Of a DNA stretch of 64,000 bases, positions 24,884 through 33,184 are shown in pieces. Positions within the stretch are counted from its first letter, which is position 1; each line of letters starts with the position of its first letter. The DNA is taken from NCBI GenBank assembly GCA_049522195.1, contig JBEKOB010000005.1, forward strand, positions 21,508 through 85,507, in the 5' to 3' direction. The position numbers were made by a program, and so were the translations under genes. This stretch comes from UBA9647 sp049522195 (GTDB lineage Bacteria > Bacteroidota > Ignavibacteria > UBA10030). Below the pieces are notes generated by a model. The model made no database searches, was not told the DNA's origin, and worked only from the letters and a program-made list of their open reading frames with translations.

Positions 24884-25357
24884 ATGGCCGTACGAGTAGG
24901 AGATAAAGCTCCTGATTTTACACTGGTGGATGGAGACAGGAAACCGCGTTCTCTGAGCGAATTCCTGGGCAAGAAGACTGTCCTGGCATTTTTCCCTGGA
25001 GCTTTCACAGGGGTTTGTACAAAGGAGATGTGCACGTTCAGGGACTCCCTGAGCCGCTTCAATGAGATGAACGCCCAGGTTGTCGGAATCAGCGTCGACG
25101 CCCCGTTCTCGAACAAGGCATTCGCTACACAGAACAGCCTGCAATTCCCGATTCTTTCAGACTATAGCCGATCGGCCGTGAAAGCGTACGGGATCGTCCT
25201 TGACGATTTTGCTGGCCTTGCAGGATACGCGGCTGCGAAGAGGTCGGTGTTCGTCCTCGACAAAGGCGGCGTCATCCGATACGCCTGGGTGAGCGATAAT
25301 CCCGGCGTTGAGCCTAACTACGATGAAATCTCAAAGACACTCTCCTCGATCCAATAA
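24884..25357 (+). CDS. Peroxiredoxin, AhpE/redoxin type
   Basis: The 157-residue cytoplasmic protein is a thiol peroxidase of the AhpC/TSA superfamily. The peroxidatic cysteine is C45 in FPGAFTGVCTKEMC, with C50 five residues later as a possible resolving cysteine; KAPDFTL and the arginine in the AAKRSVFVLD segment complete the active site. A GGAGG at 24875-24879 selects the ATG at 24884 over the in-frame ATG at 24866. It lies downstream of the PerR-like gene, and a terminator separates it from the next peroxiredoxin gene. It should reduce hydrogen peroxide or alkyl hydroperoxides; its electron donor is not evident. Confidence 0.92.
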   Translation: MAVRVGDKAPDFTLVDGDRKPRSLSEFLGKKTVLAFFPGAFTGVCTKEMCTFRDSLSRFNEMNAQVVGISVDAPFSNKAFATQNSLQFPILSDYSRSAVKAYGIVLDDFAGLAGYAAAKRSVFVLDKGGVIRYAWVSDNPGVEPNYDEISKTLSSIQ

Positions 25358-25367
25358 TGATTCCTAT

Positions 25368-25398
25368 AAAGGCAGCCCGCATCTGTGGGTTGCCTTTT
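25368..25398 (+). terminator. Terminator between the two peroxiredoxin genes
   Basis: AAAGGCAGCCC (25368-25378) pairs with GGGTTGCCTTT (25387-25397), 11 pairs with one G-U, followed by a short T-run. Confidence 0.8.
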
Positions 25399-25467
25399 AC
25401 TGATGGGTCGGATTTTGATGAAGCAGCAGACTGTCTTGGAATAATCTGTAGAGCACGAAAGGGACCA

Positions 25468-25923
25468 ATGATGTTGAAAATCGGGGACAAAGCGCCTCAG
25501 TTCTCGCTTCCGACGGGTGACGGCAAGATGCTTGCCCTCAAAGATCTGAAAGGGAAAAAAGTCGTCCTGTATTTCTATCCGAAGGACAACACCTCCGGTT
25601 GCACGAAGGAGGCTTGTTCGTTCCAGGAAAACCTTTCTGCCGTGAAGAAAAAAGGAGCCATCGTCCTGGGTGTGAGTGCCGACAGCGTCTCGTCGCACAA
25701 CAAGTTTGCGTCAAAATATGACCTAAGCTTTCCTCTCCTGAGTGATGAAAAGAAGGAAGTCCTGAAAGCGTACGGAGTCTGGAAAGAGAAGTCGATGTAC
25801 GGACGGAAATCTATGGGGATTGAGCGGACGACCTTCGTCATCGATGAGGAGGGGAAGATTGTCCGGATATTTTCAAAGGTGAAGGTCGATGGTCACACCG
25901 ACGAGGTGCTGTCGGCATTATGA
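25468..25923 (+). CDS. bcp: Thioredoxin-dependent peroxiredoxin Bcp
   Basis: This 151-residue protein is a Bcp/PrxQ-type peroxiredoxin, reducing peroxides with thioredoxin. The peroxidatic C45 and resolving C50 are in NTSGCTKEACSF, the atypical two-cysteine arrangement in one helix that defines the subgroup. YFYPKD before it and the arginine in GIERTTFVID are conserved. Two adjacent ATG codons (25468, 25471) can serve as start; GAAAGGGA lies just upstream. The open frame reaching back to 25357 would cross a terminator and is not used. The pterin synthase gene starts 17 bases after its stop, so bcp may lead that operon. Confidence 0.94.
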   Translation: MMLKIGDKAPQFSLPTGDGKMLALKDLKGKKVVLYFYPKDNTSGCTKEACSFQENLSAVKKKGAIVLGVSADSVSSHNKFASKYDLSFPLLSDEKKEVLKAYGVWKEKSMYGRKSMGIERTTFVIDEEGKIVRIFSKVKVDGHTDEVLSAL

Positions 25924-25940
25924 AAAAGGGAGCTTGACAG

Positions 25941-26348
25941 ATGGTGTACGTGACTCGCAGGGCCACGTTTAGTGCGGCCCATCGCCTCTACAATCCGCAG
26001 CTTACAGAAGCTGAGAACGAGGCGGTCTATGATAAGTGCTCGAACAAGCATGGGCATGGCCATAATTATGTTGTGGAGGTGACGGTAGCGGGAGAACCGC
26101 GGCCGGAAACCGGGTATGTGATCGACCTCAAGAAGCTCAAGGAGATTGTCGGGCGGGAAATTATCGAGAAGGTTGATCACAAGCATTTGAATCTCGATGT
26201 GGATTTTATGCAAGGTGTTATTCCAACGGCAGAAAATATTTCGAAAGCATTCTGGAAGGTGCTGTATCCGAAGATTTCAGAGGGGAGGTTGTACTCAATA
26301 CGGTTGCATGAAACAGAGAACAATGTTGTTGAATATCGGGGAGAGTGA
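25941..26348 (+). CDS. 6-pyruvoyltetrahydropterin synthase
   Basis: The 135-residue enzyme belongs to the QueD/PTPS family. The zinc ligands are H14, H39 and H41, and the catalytic cysteine is C33 in KCSNKHGHGHNY. The spacing Cx5HGH and the surrounding SAAHRLY, DHKHLNLDV and PTAEN match mammalian 6-pyruvoyltetrahydropterin synthase, which makes the biopterin precursor. QueD of the queuosine pathway has Cx3HGH instead. So it most likely removes triphosphate from dihydroneopterin triphosphate rather than making carboxytetrahydropterin. It is followed by folE after two bases and by two short-chain dehydrogenases, the expected set for biopterin synthesis. Confidence 0.85.
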   Translation: MVYVTRRATFSAAHRLYNPQLTEAENEAVYDKCSNKHGHGHNYVVEVTVAGEPRPETGYVIDLKKLKEIVGREIIEKVDHKHLNLDVDFMQGVIPTAENISKAFWKVLYPKISEGRLYSIRLHETENNVVEYRGE

Positions 26349-26350
26349 CA

Positions 26351-26932
26351 ATGGCGAAAGCTACAGACACGGGGAATCTTGAAAAGATTGTTCGGAATAT
26401 TCTTGTCGAAATCGGAGAGGACCCGAAGCGCGAGGGTCTATTAAAGACTCCAGACCGTGTAGCGAAGATGTACCAATTCCTCACCAAGGGATATCACGAA
26501 GATATTGATAAAGTTCTGAACAAGGCGGTGTTCACGGAGCGATACAGCGAAATGGTCATTGTGCGTGACATCGACTTTTTCAGCCTTTGCGAACATCACC
26601 TCGTTCCGTTCTACGGCAAGTGCCATATCGCTTATATCCCGAATGGCAAGATCATCGGGTTGAGCAAGATGCCGAGAATCGTGGAAGTGTTTGCCAGGCG
26701 GTTGCAGGTACAGGAGCGACTGACACAGCAGATCGCGGAAACGATATTCGCTCATCTCAAACCGCAGGGAATTGGTGTCGTGGTGGAAGCACGCCACCTG
26801 TGCATGATGATGCGTGGCGTCGAGCAACATGACTCCGTTGCCACGACGAGTGCAATGCTCGGGACCTTCCGCGACGACGTAAAGACCCGTGCGGAATTCC
26901 TCACGCTCCTCCAACGCAAACTTGAGAGCTGA
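26351..26932 (+). CDS. folE: GTP cyclohydrolase I
   Basis: The enzyme converts GTP to dihydroneopterin triphosphate and forms decamers in the cytoplasm. The 193-residue protein has the zinc ligands C80, H83 and C151 (SLCEHHLVPF and ARHLCMMMRGV) at the same spacing as in the E. coli enzyme, and the GTP-binding segment PNGKIIGLSKMPRIV. Length is normal. A GTG two codons upstream overlaps the stop of the pterin synthase gene and could also start translation. Placed directly after the PTPS gene and before a sepiapterin reductase-like gene, it probably feeds tetrahydrobiopterin-type pterins as well as, or instead of, folate. Confidence 0.95.
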   Translation: MAKATDTGNLEKIVRNILVEIGEDPKREGLLKTPDRVAKMYQFLTKGYHEDIDKVLNKAVFTERYSEMVIVRDIDFFSLCEHHLVPFYGKCHIAYIPNGKIIGLSKMPRIVEVFARRLQVQERLTQQIAETIFAHLKPQGIGVVVEARHLCMMMRGVEQHDSVATTSAMLGTFRDDVKTRAEFLTLLQRKLES

Positions 26933-26934
26933 TC

Positions 26935-27654
26935 ATGGTTGGAGCGCGCATCGTTTGGATTACCGGAGCCGGCTCGGGCATCGGTCGAGCACTCGCCGAA
27001 GAATTTGCTTTGCACGGGGACAGCATCGCTGCTACGGCACGCACCCTTGCCAACCTCACGGCGCTGCAGGGCCAGATCGAGACTTCTTCAGGGACCTGCA
27101 AAGTGTTCCAATGCGACATTTCGAATGCTGAACAGGTCAGGACCACCGCCGAATTGATCCGCTCAACGCTGGGTCCGATCGATGTCCTGATCAATAATGC
27201 AGGCGTCACGTATTTCAAGGATTTCCTTGCCACCACGATTGAACAGTTCGATGAGGTCATGGCGACGAATCTTCGGGGCTTGTTCCTATCGACCAAAGCA
27301 GTTCTCCCGATAATGCTGGAGAGGGGAAGTGGATTGATCATCAATGTTCTATCATATGCGGCGAAAGCGACCTATACAGGCTCGTCTGTTTATGCTGCAT
27401 CGAAGGCGGGCGCCGAGGCAATGATGAATGTCTTGCGCGCCGAAACGCGGAGCAAGGGGATCAAAATCATCAACGTGTACCTGGGTGCAGTCTTCACGCC
27501 GATCTGGCATCCCAGGCATCGCGAGAAGTACGGACATCAGATGATGAAGCCGGCTGAACTCGCCAAAGTTATCTTTGAACTCAGCTGTCAGCCCCCATCG
27601 ATGGTGATTGAAGATGTCGTCATTCGACCTCAGGTTGGAGATCTCCAGGTATGA
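26935..27654 (+). CDS. Short-chain dehydrogenase, sepiapterin reductase-like
   Basis: The 239-residue protein is a classical Rossmann-fold reductase: TGAGSGIGRA at the NADP-binding loop, NNAG near residue 83, and the catalytic YAASK in SSVYAASKAGAE. The C-terminal part, with GAVFTPIW, MMKPAELAKV and RPQVGDLQ, resembles what I recall of the Chlorobaculum tepidum sepiapterin reductase, which makes L-threo-tetrahydrobiopterin. It sits two bases after folE and four-base overlaps the next reductase gene, so a role in pterin side-chain reduction is well supported by context but not proven by sequence alone. Confidence 0.78.
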   Translation: MVGARIVWITGAGSGIGRALAEEFALHGDSIAATARTLANLTALQGQIETSSGTCKVFQCDISNAEQVRTTAELIRSTLGPIDVLINNAGVTYFKDFLATTIEQFDEVMATNLRGLFLSTKAVLPIMLERGSGLIINVLSYAAKATYTGSSVYAASKAGAEAMMNVLRAETRSKGIKIINVYLGAVFTPIWHPRHREKYGHQMMKPAELAKVIFELSCQPPSMVIEDVVIRPQVGDLQV

Positions 27655-28364
27655 ATCTCAAGGGCGCTCATGCATTGGTGACAGGAGCAGGACGGGGGAT
27701 CGGCAGGGCCATCGCCCTTTCCCTGGCGAAAGAAGGAGCAGAAATCGTGCTGACCGCTCGGACTCACGCTGAACTCGCTCAGGTGAAGAAGGAGATCGAG
27801 TCGATCGGGGGAAAAGCTCTGATGATCCCGGCCGATCTCACCATCGATTCTCAGATCGAAAAACTCTTCGAAGAAATCAGTGCGAAATACTCGCGACTCG
27901 ATATACTTGTAAATAACGCGGGGATCGGAGTCTTTGCTCCTGTGCGTTCGCTGGCGGTTGCGGACTTTGATCGGATGTGGAACTTGAATATGCGGGCTGT
28001 GATGGTAGTGACTCAGCACGCGTTGAAATTCATGGAAGCACAAAAGGCCGGTGCTATTGTCAATGTTGCTTCGCTGGCAGGCAGGAACGCGTTCGTCGGT
28101 GGAGCAGGCTATGCGGCTACAAAATGGGCTCTGATTGGTTTCTCCCGCTCGTTGATGCTCGAAGTTCGCGAACAGAATATACGCGTGATCACAATTTGTC
28201 CAGGTTCAGTCGATACCTCGTTTTCCCCAACCCCAAAGGAACCCTCCAGGTCGGAGAAGATACTGCATCCGCAGGACGTCGCTGATACGATCCTTTCAGC
28301 TCTTATGCTCCCGGATCGGGCGATGGTCAGCGAGATCGATATCCGGCCGACCACCCCCAAATAA
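27651..28364 (+). CDS. Short-chain dehydrogenase/reductase
   Basis: This 237-residue reductase has TGAGRGIGRAIA (cofactor loop), NNAGIGVF, and the catalytic Ser-Tyr-Lys set with NVASLAGRN and GYAATKWALIG. It overlaps the previous reductase by ATGA and is its paralogue in fold, but the C-terminal region differs (PGSVDTSF rather than GAVFTPIW) and matches general FabG-like or 3-ketoacyl reductases. It could act on a pterin intermediate or have an unrelated substrate. It is the last gene of the bcp-pterin operon and converges on the Spy-like gene 30 bases away. Confidence 0.82.
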   Translation: MNLKGAHALVTGAGRGIGRAIALSLAKEGAEIVLTARTHAELAQVKKEIESIGGKALMIPADLTIDSQIEKLFEEISAKYSRLDILVNNAGIGVFAPVRSLAVADFDRMWNLNMRAVMVVTQHALKFMEAQKAGAIVNVASLAGRNAFVGGAGYAATKWALIGFSRSLMLEVREQNIRVITICPGSVDTSFSPTPKEPSRSEKILHPQDVADTILSALMLPDRAMVSEIDIRPTTPK

Positions 28365-28393
28365 CTTGCTACCGTCCTTCTTCCACTGAATCG

Positions 28394-28900
28394 TCAGCGT
28401 TCCATCGGTCCAGGCGGCTGTGCAAATCGTCGCTGGTTTCTCTGGTTGCGCATGAATTGCGCTGCACGCCCCCGGGTGAAGCGTGCCTTTCTCTGTGCCA
28501 GGAGTTGAGCTGACACCTTCTTCCATATCTTCTGCTGATCCGGTGTCAGGAGCTTGTTGACAGCGAACCAATGATCAACAAGTAGAAGGCGCTGCTGAGA
28601 TTGCAGCTGTGATAGTTCGCCGACCTTTTTTTGAATCGCTGGTTGATTGGGCTGATCGGCCTTGAAGAGCTCAGCCAGTTCCAGTTGTGCCGTTTTCAAC
28701 TTTGCTTGTTGATCCACGGCTTTCTTTCTCATGTCGAAACGGAGGCTCTCAATGCTTTTCTGCTGGTCGTCGGTCAGTTTCAGCTCTCGGAGCACGCGGG
28801 CGCGGATGTTGGAGCGGTCCGGTGGGTTTGTTCTGTCCTGAGCGAGTGACACGCTGAGAGCCAGGAGGAGCAGAGTTCCAAATAGAGTGATCTTTTTCAT
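28394..28900 (-). CDS. Spy/CpxP-like periplasmic protein
   Basis: The 168-residue product begins with a signal peptide (MKKITLFGTLLLLALSVSLA). The mature chain is helical and very charged, with two LTxxQ motifs (LTDDQQKSIESL and LTPDQQKIWKK) about 85 residues apart, the signature of the Spy/CpxP family of periplasmic chaperones and metal-stress proteins. The C-terminal 35 residues are Arg, Asn and Gln rich. CTGGAGAC precedes the ATG on the minus strand. It is transcribed divergently from the PorW-like lipoprotein gene. A chaperone or metal-sensing role is family-based inference. Confidence 0.78.
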   Translation of the reverse strand: MKKITLFGTLLLLALSVSLAQDRTNPPDRSNIRARVLRELKLTDDQQKSIESLRFDMRKKAVDQQAKLKTAQLELAELFKADQPNQPAIQKKVGELSQLQSQQRLLLVDHWFAVNKLLTPDQQKIWKKVSAQLLAQRKARFTRGRAAQFMRNQRNQRRFAQPPGPMER

Positions 28901-29001
28901 AAACAGGTCTCCAGATGATTTGTGTACCTTTTTGAGTCCATAGTATTAGATGGCCACACGCGGCGATGGTTTAATAGCCTGGCCTCTGCAAGTGATGTTT
29001 C

Positions 29002-29030
29002 TTGCAATCAAAGCGCAGGTTTAATATATT
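29002..29030 (+). promoter_or_regulatory. Sigma-70 promoter of the PorW-like gene
   Basis: TTGCAA (29002-29007), a 17-base spacer and TATATT (29025-29030). The expected start is about four bases before the ATG at 29041. Confidence 0.75.
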
Positions 29031-29040
29031 GGAGAAAGAA

Positions 29041-31434
29041 ATGGTAAACGTGCGATCAATCCGCGCTACAATTCTTGCCTCTGTACTCCTTCTGAGCCTG
29101 AGCCAATCCGGCTGTTCGGTCATGAGCGCCATTGGCGGGTGGATTTCTCAAAGCTACGAAGACACAATCGCATATTTCAACGCCTACTACAACGCAAAGA
29201 GGCTCTTTGACGAGGCGGAGGCCGAGGTCCTTGCTGCCCGGGCAACGCTGAAAGTCAAGTCGACTGGAACAGCCGCGCAGCCGGCTGGCACAGCGTCGAC
29301 TGCGAAACAGAAATTCACGGTTGTCATAGACAAGTGCTCCTATGTCCTCTCGATCTATCCAAATAGCAGTATCGTGAACGATGCACTCCTCCTGATCGGG
29401 AAATCATATTTCTATCAGGAAGAATTCTTGAGAGCGGAGAGGAAGTTCACCGAACTCCTCGCAAAGAACCCCAAAGGTTCGATCGCCTTTGAGAACCAAC
29501 TCTGGTTGTTGAAAACGTTGCAGAGGCTCAACAAGTTTGAAGAGGCAAACCGTGTCGGGCAGGATCTCGCGGTTGCTGCCGGAGATGCCGGCAAGAACAA
29601 GATTGCAGGCGAAGCGTTGATGATATTGGGGGACATCGCTGTGTCCCAAAAGAACATGGAAATTGCCATCGACCAATACACGAAATCGGTCGCGGCCTCC
29701 GGTGATGGGGTGATGCAGGGGATGGCACAGATGAAAATCGGCGACCAGTATTTTTTGGTCCCCGATTATGAAAAAGCGGCTGCCGCATACAGCGACGCCG
29801 AAAAATATTCTCCTGACGACTATACGCTGTACGACAGCCAGCTGCAGGTGGCGATCTCATACCGCCGGAGTGAAAAGTACGATCAGTCCATTGCCGTGCT
29901 CCGGAAAATGGACTCGGACTATCGGTTCATCGACTACCGGGGAACAATCCGATATGAGCTCGGACGTACGCTTGAGAAGAGTGGGAAGCTCGATGAAGCG
30001 GCGGACTTGTATCGCCAGGTCGATACGACAAACGCACGATCGGAAGTTGGAGCGCGAGCCGCATTCGAACTTGGCAAGCTGTATCAGTATGAAGCGGGGA
30101 AATACGCCGATGCGAGGACGGCCTACTCACATGCTTTGACTGGGGGAACACCGGAACTCGTTCTGGATGCTACGAAGCGGGTCGCAGCATTCGACAGCTA
30201 TTTCCGGCTGCAGCAGCAGTTCTTCAAGCTCGACAGCATGCTTTTCATCATCGATATCGACAGCTTGTGGACAAAGAAAGATACTCTCGGCGGAGTAGGG
30301 AAGATTGATTCTTCGCTTAGCATAGCGAAAACAGAGCCGGCCATCGAAGCAACGAGGAGAGGGCGGGCGATCACGTTGGGTGTGAAGGATACCTCATCCG
30401 TGTCTGCAAAGAAGGACTCTTCTCTGGCACCCGTCAAAAGGGATTCGGTGCTGGCCAGGACCGACAATCAAATCACACTGGCCCATAGTGACACGCTCGG
30501 GAGTCAGCGTGACTCGCTGCGCTCCTCCCAGAAACGGGACACTTCACTCACAGGTGCGGTAAGTGCGTCACGATTCACTCAGAAGCCCAAGAAGGACACA
30601 CTTATAGCCTCTCTTGGCAATCTTTCCTATCTCATGGGAGAGTTGTTCTATTCAGAGCTCGATGTGCCCGACTCGACATTCTTCTGGCTGAACCAATCGC
30701 TGAAACTGGGTATCGACAGCATCAAGACCCCTCGGGCGTTGTATGTACTGTCGGAAGTTGCACGAGCGAGCAGTGGGAAGAAATACGGAGATGAAAAAGA
30801 TATCTATCGCACGATCGTCGCAAAGTATCCGAAATCGATATACGCCGAAGAAGCACGGATTGCCCTCGGATATCGCCCAACTATAAAAACATCCGATCCA
30901 GCCGAGTCCGTCTATGCTGTGGCTGAATCGTTGATGTTTGCCGGTCACTATCAGAGAGCCGTCGATTCTCTGGGACGTATAGTGAAGGATTACGGGGAGT
31001 CTCCTCTTGTGCCGAAATGCAGATACACGATGGCCTGGATCTACGAAAACCATCTTCTTAGGCCTGACAGCGCTCTTTCTCAGTACAAAACTCTCGCACA
31101 GAAATTTATTACAACGAAGTACGGCATCGCTGCTCAACGACGTATACCCCCGGTCGAAGCTCCTCCCAAGCCTGCATCCGATTCATTGAAAAAGGCAATC
31201 CCTGACAGCCTGAAGGCGATGATTGGAGCGGAAACGAAGAAAGCTCTTCCGGATTCCACGAAGAAGGGTCAAGCGATCTCTGTCCCTAAGTCACCGGCGG
31301 ATACTTCGGATGAACGAGCCATTGTCAAATTCCCCAAACCGGACTCCGCAAAAGTGAAATTGGACCTGAACCCGATACTTAGAAAGCCGGACTCAGAACC
31401 TGATACCCTCAGCAAAAAAGGGAAAGCGAAATAG
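29041..31434 (+). CDS. TPR-repeat lipoprotein, PorW/SprE-like
   Basis: The 797-residue protein begins with a lipoprotein signal peptide ending LSQSGC (Cys25). After it comes SYEDTIAYFNAYYNAKRLFDEAE, a pattern that opens PorW/SprE proteins of the type IX secretion machinery, then a long array of tetratricopeptide-like helices (about 80-400 and 520-690). The region 400-520 is low complexity, with repeated KDSS, KRDS and SDTL units, and the C-terminal 110 residues are Lys, Pro and Ser rich. I start it at 29041, not at the upstream TTG inside the promoter, since the signal peptide begins there. A type IX cargo protein is encoded at 54534. It overlaps pyrK by one base. Confidence 0.72.
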   Translation: MVNVRSIRATILASVLLLSLSQSGCSVMSAIGGWISQSYEDTIAYFNAYYNAKRLFDEAEAEVLAARATLKVKSTGTAAQPAGTASTAKQKFTVVIDKCSYVLSIYPNSSIVNDALLLIGKSYFYQEEFLRAERKFTELLAKNPKGSIAFENQLWLLKTLQRLNKFEEANRVGQDLAVAAGDAGKNKIAGEALMILGDIAVSQKNMEIAIDQYTKSVAASGDGVMQGMAQMKIGDQYFLVPDYEKAAAAYSDAEKYSPDDYTLYDSQLQVAISYRRSEKYDQSIAVLRKMDSDYRFIDYRGTIRYELGRTLEKSGKLDEAADLYRQVDTTNARSEVGARAAFELGKLYQYEAGKYADARTAYSHALTGGTPELVLDATKRVAAFDSYFRLQQQFFKLDSMLFIIDIDSLWTKKDTLGGVGKIDSSLSIAKTEPAIEATRRGRAITLGVKDTSSVSAKKDSSLAPVKRDSVLARTDNQITLAHSDTLGSQRDSLRSSQKRDTSLTGAVSASRFTQKPKKDTLIASLGNLSYLMGELFYSELDVPDSTFFWLNQSLKLGIDSIKTPRALYVLSEVARASSGKKYGDEKDIYRTIVAKYPKSIYAEEARIALGYRPTIKTSDPAESVYAVAESLMFAGHYQRAVDSLGRIVKDYGESPLVPKCRYTMAWIYENHLLRPDSALSQYKTLAQKFITTKYGIAAQRRIPPVEAPPKPASDSLKKAIPDSLKAMIGAETKKALPDSTKKGQAISVPKSPADTSDERAIVKFPKPDSAKVKLDLNPILRKPDSEPDTLSKKGKAK

Positions 31435-32222
31435 TGAGCTTACAGGGGACACCACTTATAGAGACAGCGGCGCAGGTTATCGGTCGGCGCGAAGTCGCAG
31501 AAGGTATCTTTAGGATGGTCTTACGTACTCCGGAAATTGCAGGGAGGTCGGTACCGGGACAATTTGTCAACATACGCTGTGGCGAATCATGCCTGCCGCT
31601 CCTCAGACGACCTTTCAGTATCTCGCGCGTCGATGGAGACTCAATCGAACTTCTCTTCAATGTCATCGGCCAGGGAACCCGAATGATGTCTTCGAAAAAG
31701 CCAGGTGACACGCTGGATGTTCTCGGCCCTCTCGGATCTCCGTTCGGCATTGGGGGGGACTATGGGATGGCGATCCTGGTTGCCGGCGGGCTCGGAATTG
31801 CTCCTTTTCCATTTCTGACGGACTTTCTGCTGAAAGAAAAGAAAGAAATCCTCACGCTGATTGGAGCTCGTACGGCTGGCCATGTCACGGAGCAATACCT
31901 GAAAAACGTTCTGGTTGCCACGGATGACGGTTCGAAGGGAATGAAGGGAACGGTTGTGGATTTGCTGAAGACGCAAATCGAGAAACACGACGTGAGAAAC
32001 GTGAAAGTGTTCGGCTGCGGACCGACTCCCATGCTGAAGGCGCTGTCTGCTTTTGCCTTTGCCGAAGGGATTGAATGTGAAATGTCGCTGGAGGGGGATA
32101 TGGCGTGCGGCATGGGAATTTGCCAGGGGTGCCCTGTCGAGCGGACCGACGGGAAGAAGAAGTATGCTTTAGTATGCACAGATGGCCCAACATTTAACAT
32201 CAAAGACATCATACTTCGTTAG
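31434..32222 (+). CDS. pyrK: Dihydroorotate dehydrogenase electron transfer subunit
   Basis: PyrK passes electrons from the FMN of PyrD to NAD+ through FAD and a 2Fe-2S cluster. The 262-residue protein has the FAD-binding RRPFSISRV, the NAD-binding AGGLGIAPFP, FGCGPTPML, and the cluster cysteines in GDMACGMGICQGCPVER and YALVCTDGP. It starts with GTG at 31434, one base into the TAG of the upstream gene, and pyrD follows immediately after its stop. The PyrK-PyrD pair means a heterotetrameric class 1B enzyme that uses NAD+. Confidence 0.95.
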   Translation: MSLQGTPLIETAAQVIGRREVAEGIFRMVLRTPEIAGRSVPGQFVNIRCGESCLPLLRRPFSISRVDGDSIELLFNVIGQGTRMMSSKKPGDTLDVLGPLGSPFGIGGDYGMAILVAGGLGIAPFPFLTDFLLKEKKEILTLIGARTAGHVTEQYLKNVLVATDDGSKGMKGTVVDLLKTQIEKHDVRNVKVFGCGPTPMLKALSAFAFAEGIECEMSLEGDMACGMGICQGCPVERTDGKKKYALVCTDGPTFNIKDIILR

Positions 32223-33167
32223 ATGGTAAAAGAATCCTTCTCCATACGGGGCGTCGAGTTCAAGAATCGGGTGCTGGTTGCGTCAGGCACGTTCGGGTAC
32301 GGCGATGAAGTCAAACATCTTGTGGATGCCAACGAGCTTGGGGGGATATGCACCAAATCGCTATCGTGGAAGCCGCGTGACGGAAATCCGCCGCGCCGGA
32401 TCGTTGAGACCGCGAGCGGTATGTTAAACTCGATCGGCCTGGCCAACATCGGGGTGCATGCGTTTATCCAGGAAAAGCTGCCGTATCTGAAAACTCTGAA
32501 GACGACGATCATCGCGAATATCGCAGCAAGCTCGGTTCAGGAATATTGCGATGTGCTTACGCTCCTCGAACAGCACGAGGGAATCGCCGGATACGAAATA
32601 AATGTCTCGTGCCCCAACGTCAGAGAAGGCGGCCTGAACTTTGGCACCAACTGCGACATGACCCGCCAGATCACCACGCGACTCCGCCCGTTGACGCAGA
32701 AACCTTTGATCATGAAGCTGACTCCGAATGTTACGCACATCTCGGAGTTCGCGAAAGCAGTCGAGGAGGCCGGCGCAGATGCCGTCTCCGTCATCAACAC
32801 GCTCATAGGTTTGGCAGTTGATATCCGTGCACGGAAACCGAAGCTCTCCACGGTGACCGGCGGACTCTCCGGTCCTGCGATCAAGCCCATTGCGCTTGCC
32901 AAAGTATACGAGGTTGCACAAGTTGTGAAAATCCCTATCATCGGCATCGGTGGAATCATGAACGCTGAGGATGCTGTCGAATTCCTTCTTGTTGGCGCCT
33001 CGGCTGTGCAGGTGGGTACCGCGAACTTTATCGATCCCGCAACCGGTGTCAAGGTTGCGAAGGGTCTCCGTGCCTTTGCAGAGGGGCAGGGGCTTTCTGA
33101 TGTCGGGCAACTTGTTGGTGCGATGGAGTCCAATGTGCAGTTTTCTGTTATTCAATCCTGGCTCTAA
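32223..33167 (+). CDS. pyrD: Dihydroorotate dehydrogenase, class 1B catalytic subunit
   Basis: This FMN enzyme oxidizes dihydroorotate to orotate in pyrimidine synthesis. The 314-residue protein shows KNRVLVASGTFGYGDE at the start, NVSCPNVREGG with the catalytic cysteine of class 1 enzymes, KLTPNVTHI, VINTLIG, and GGLSGPAIKPIALAKVYEV followed by IIGIGGIMNAEDAVEFLL at the phosphate site. It directly follows pyrK on the same transcript and is followed by folC after 17 bases. Length and motif set are complete. Confidence 0.97.
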   Translation: MVKESFSIRGVEFKNRVLVASGTFGYGDEVKHLVDANELGGICTKSLSWKPRDGNPPRRIVETASGMLNSIGLANIGVHAFIQEKLPYLKTLKTTIIANIAASSVQEYCDVLTLLEQHEGIAGYEINVSCPNVREGGLNFGTNCDMTRQITTRLRPLTQKPLIMKLTPNVTHISEFAKAVEEAGADAVSVINTLIGLAVDIRARKPKLSTVTGGLSGPAIKPIALAKVYEVAQVVKIPIIGIGGIMNAEDAVEFLLVGASAVQVGTANFIDPATGVKVAKGLRAFAEGQGLSDVGQLVGAMESNVQFSVIQSWL

Positions 33168-33184
33168 CCTATTCTCTTCTCCCC

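Noticed and set aside
32424..33155. Minus-strand frame of 243 codons over pyrD
   Set aside because: It lies opposite a complete pyrD gene and shows no protein-like features.
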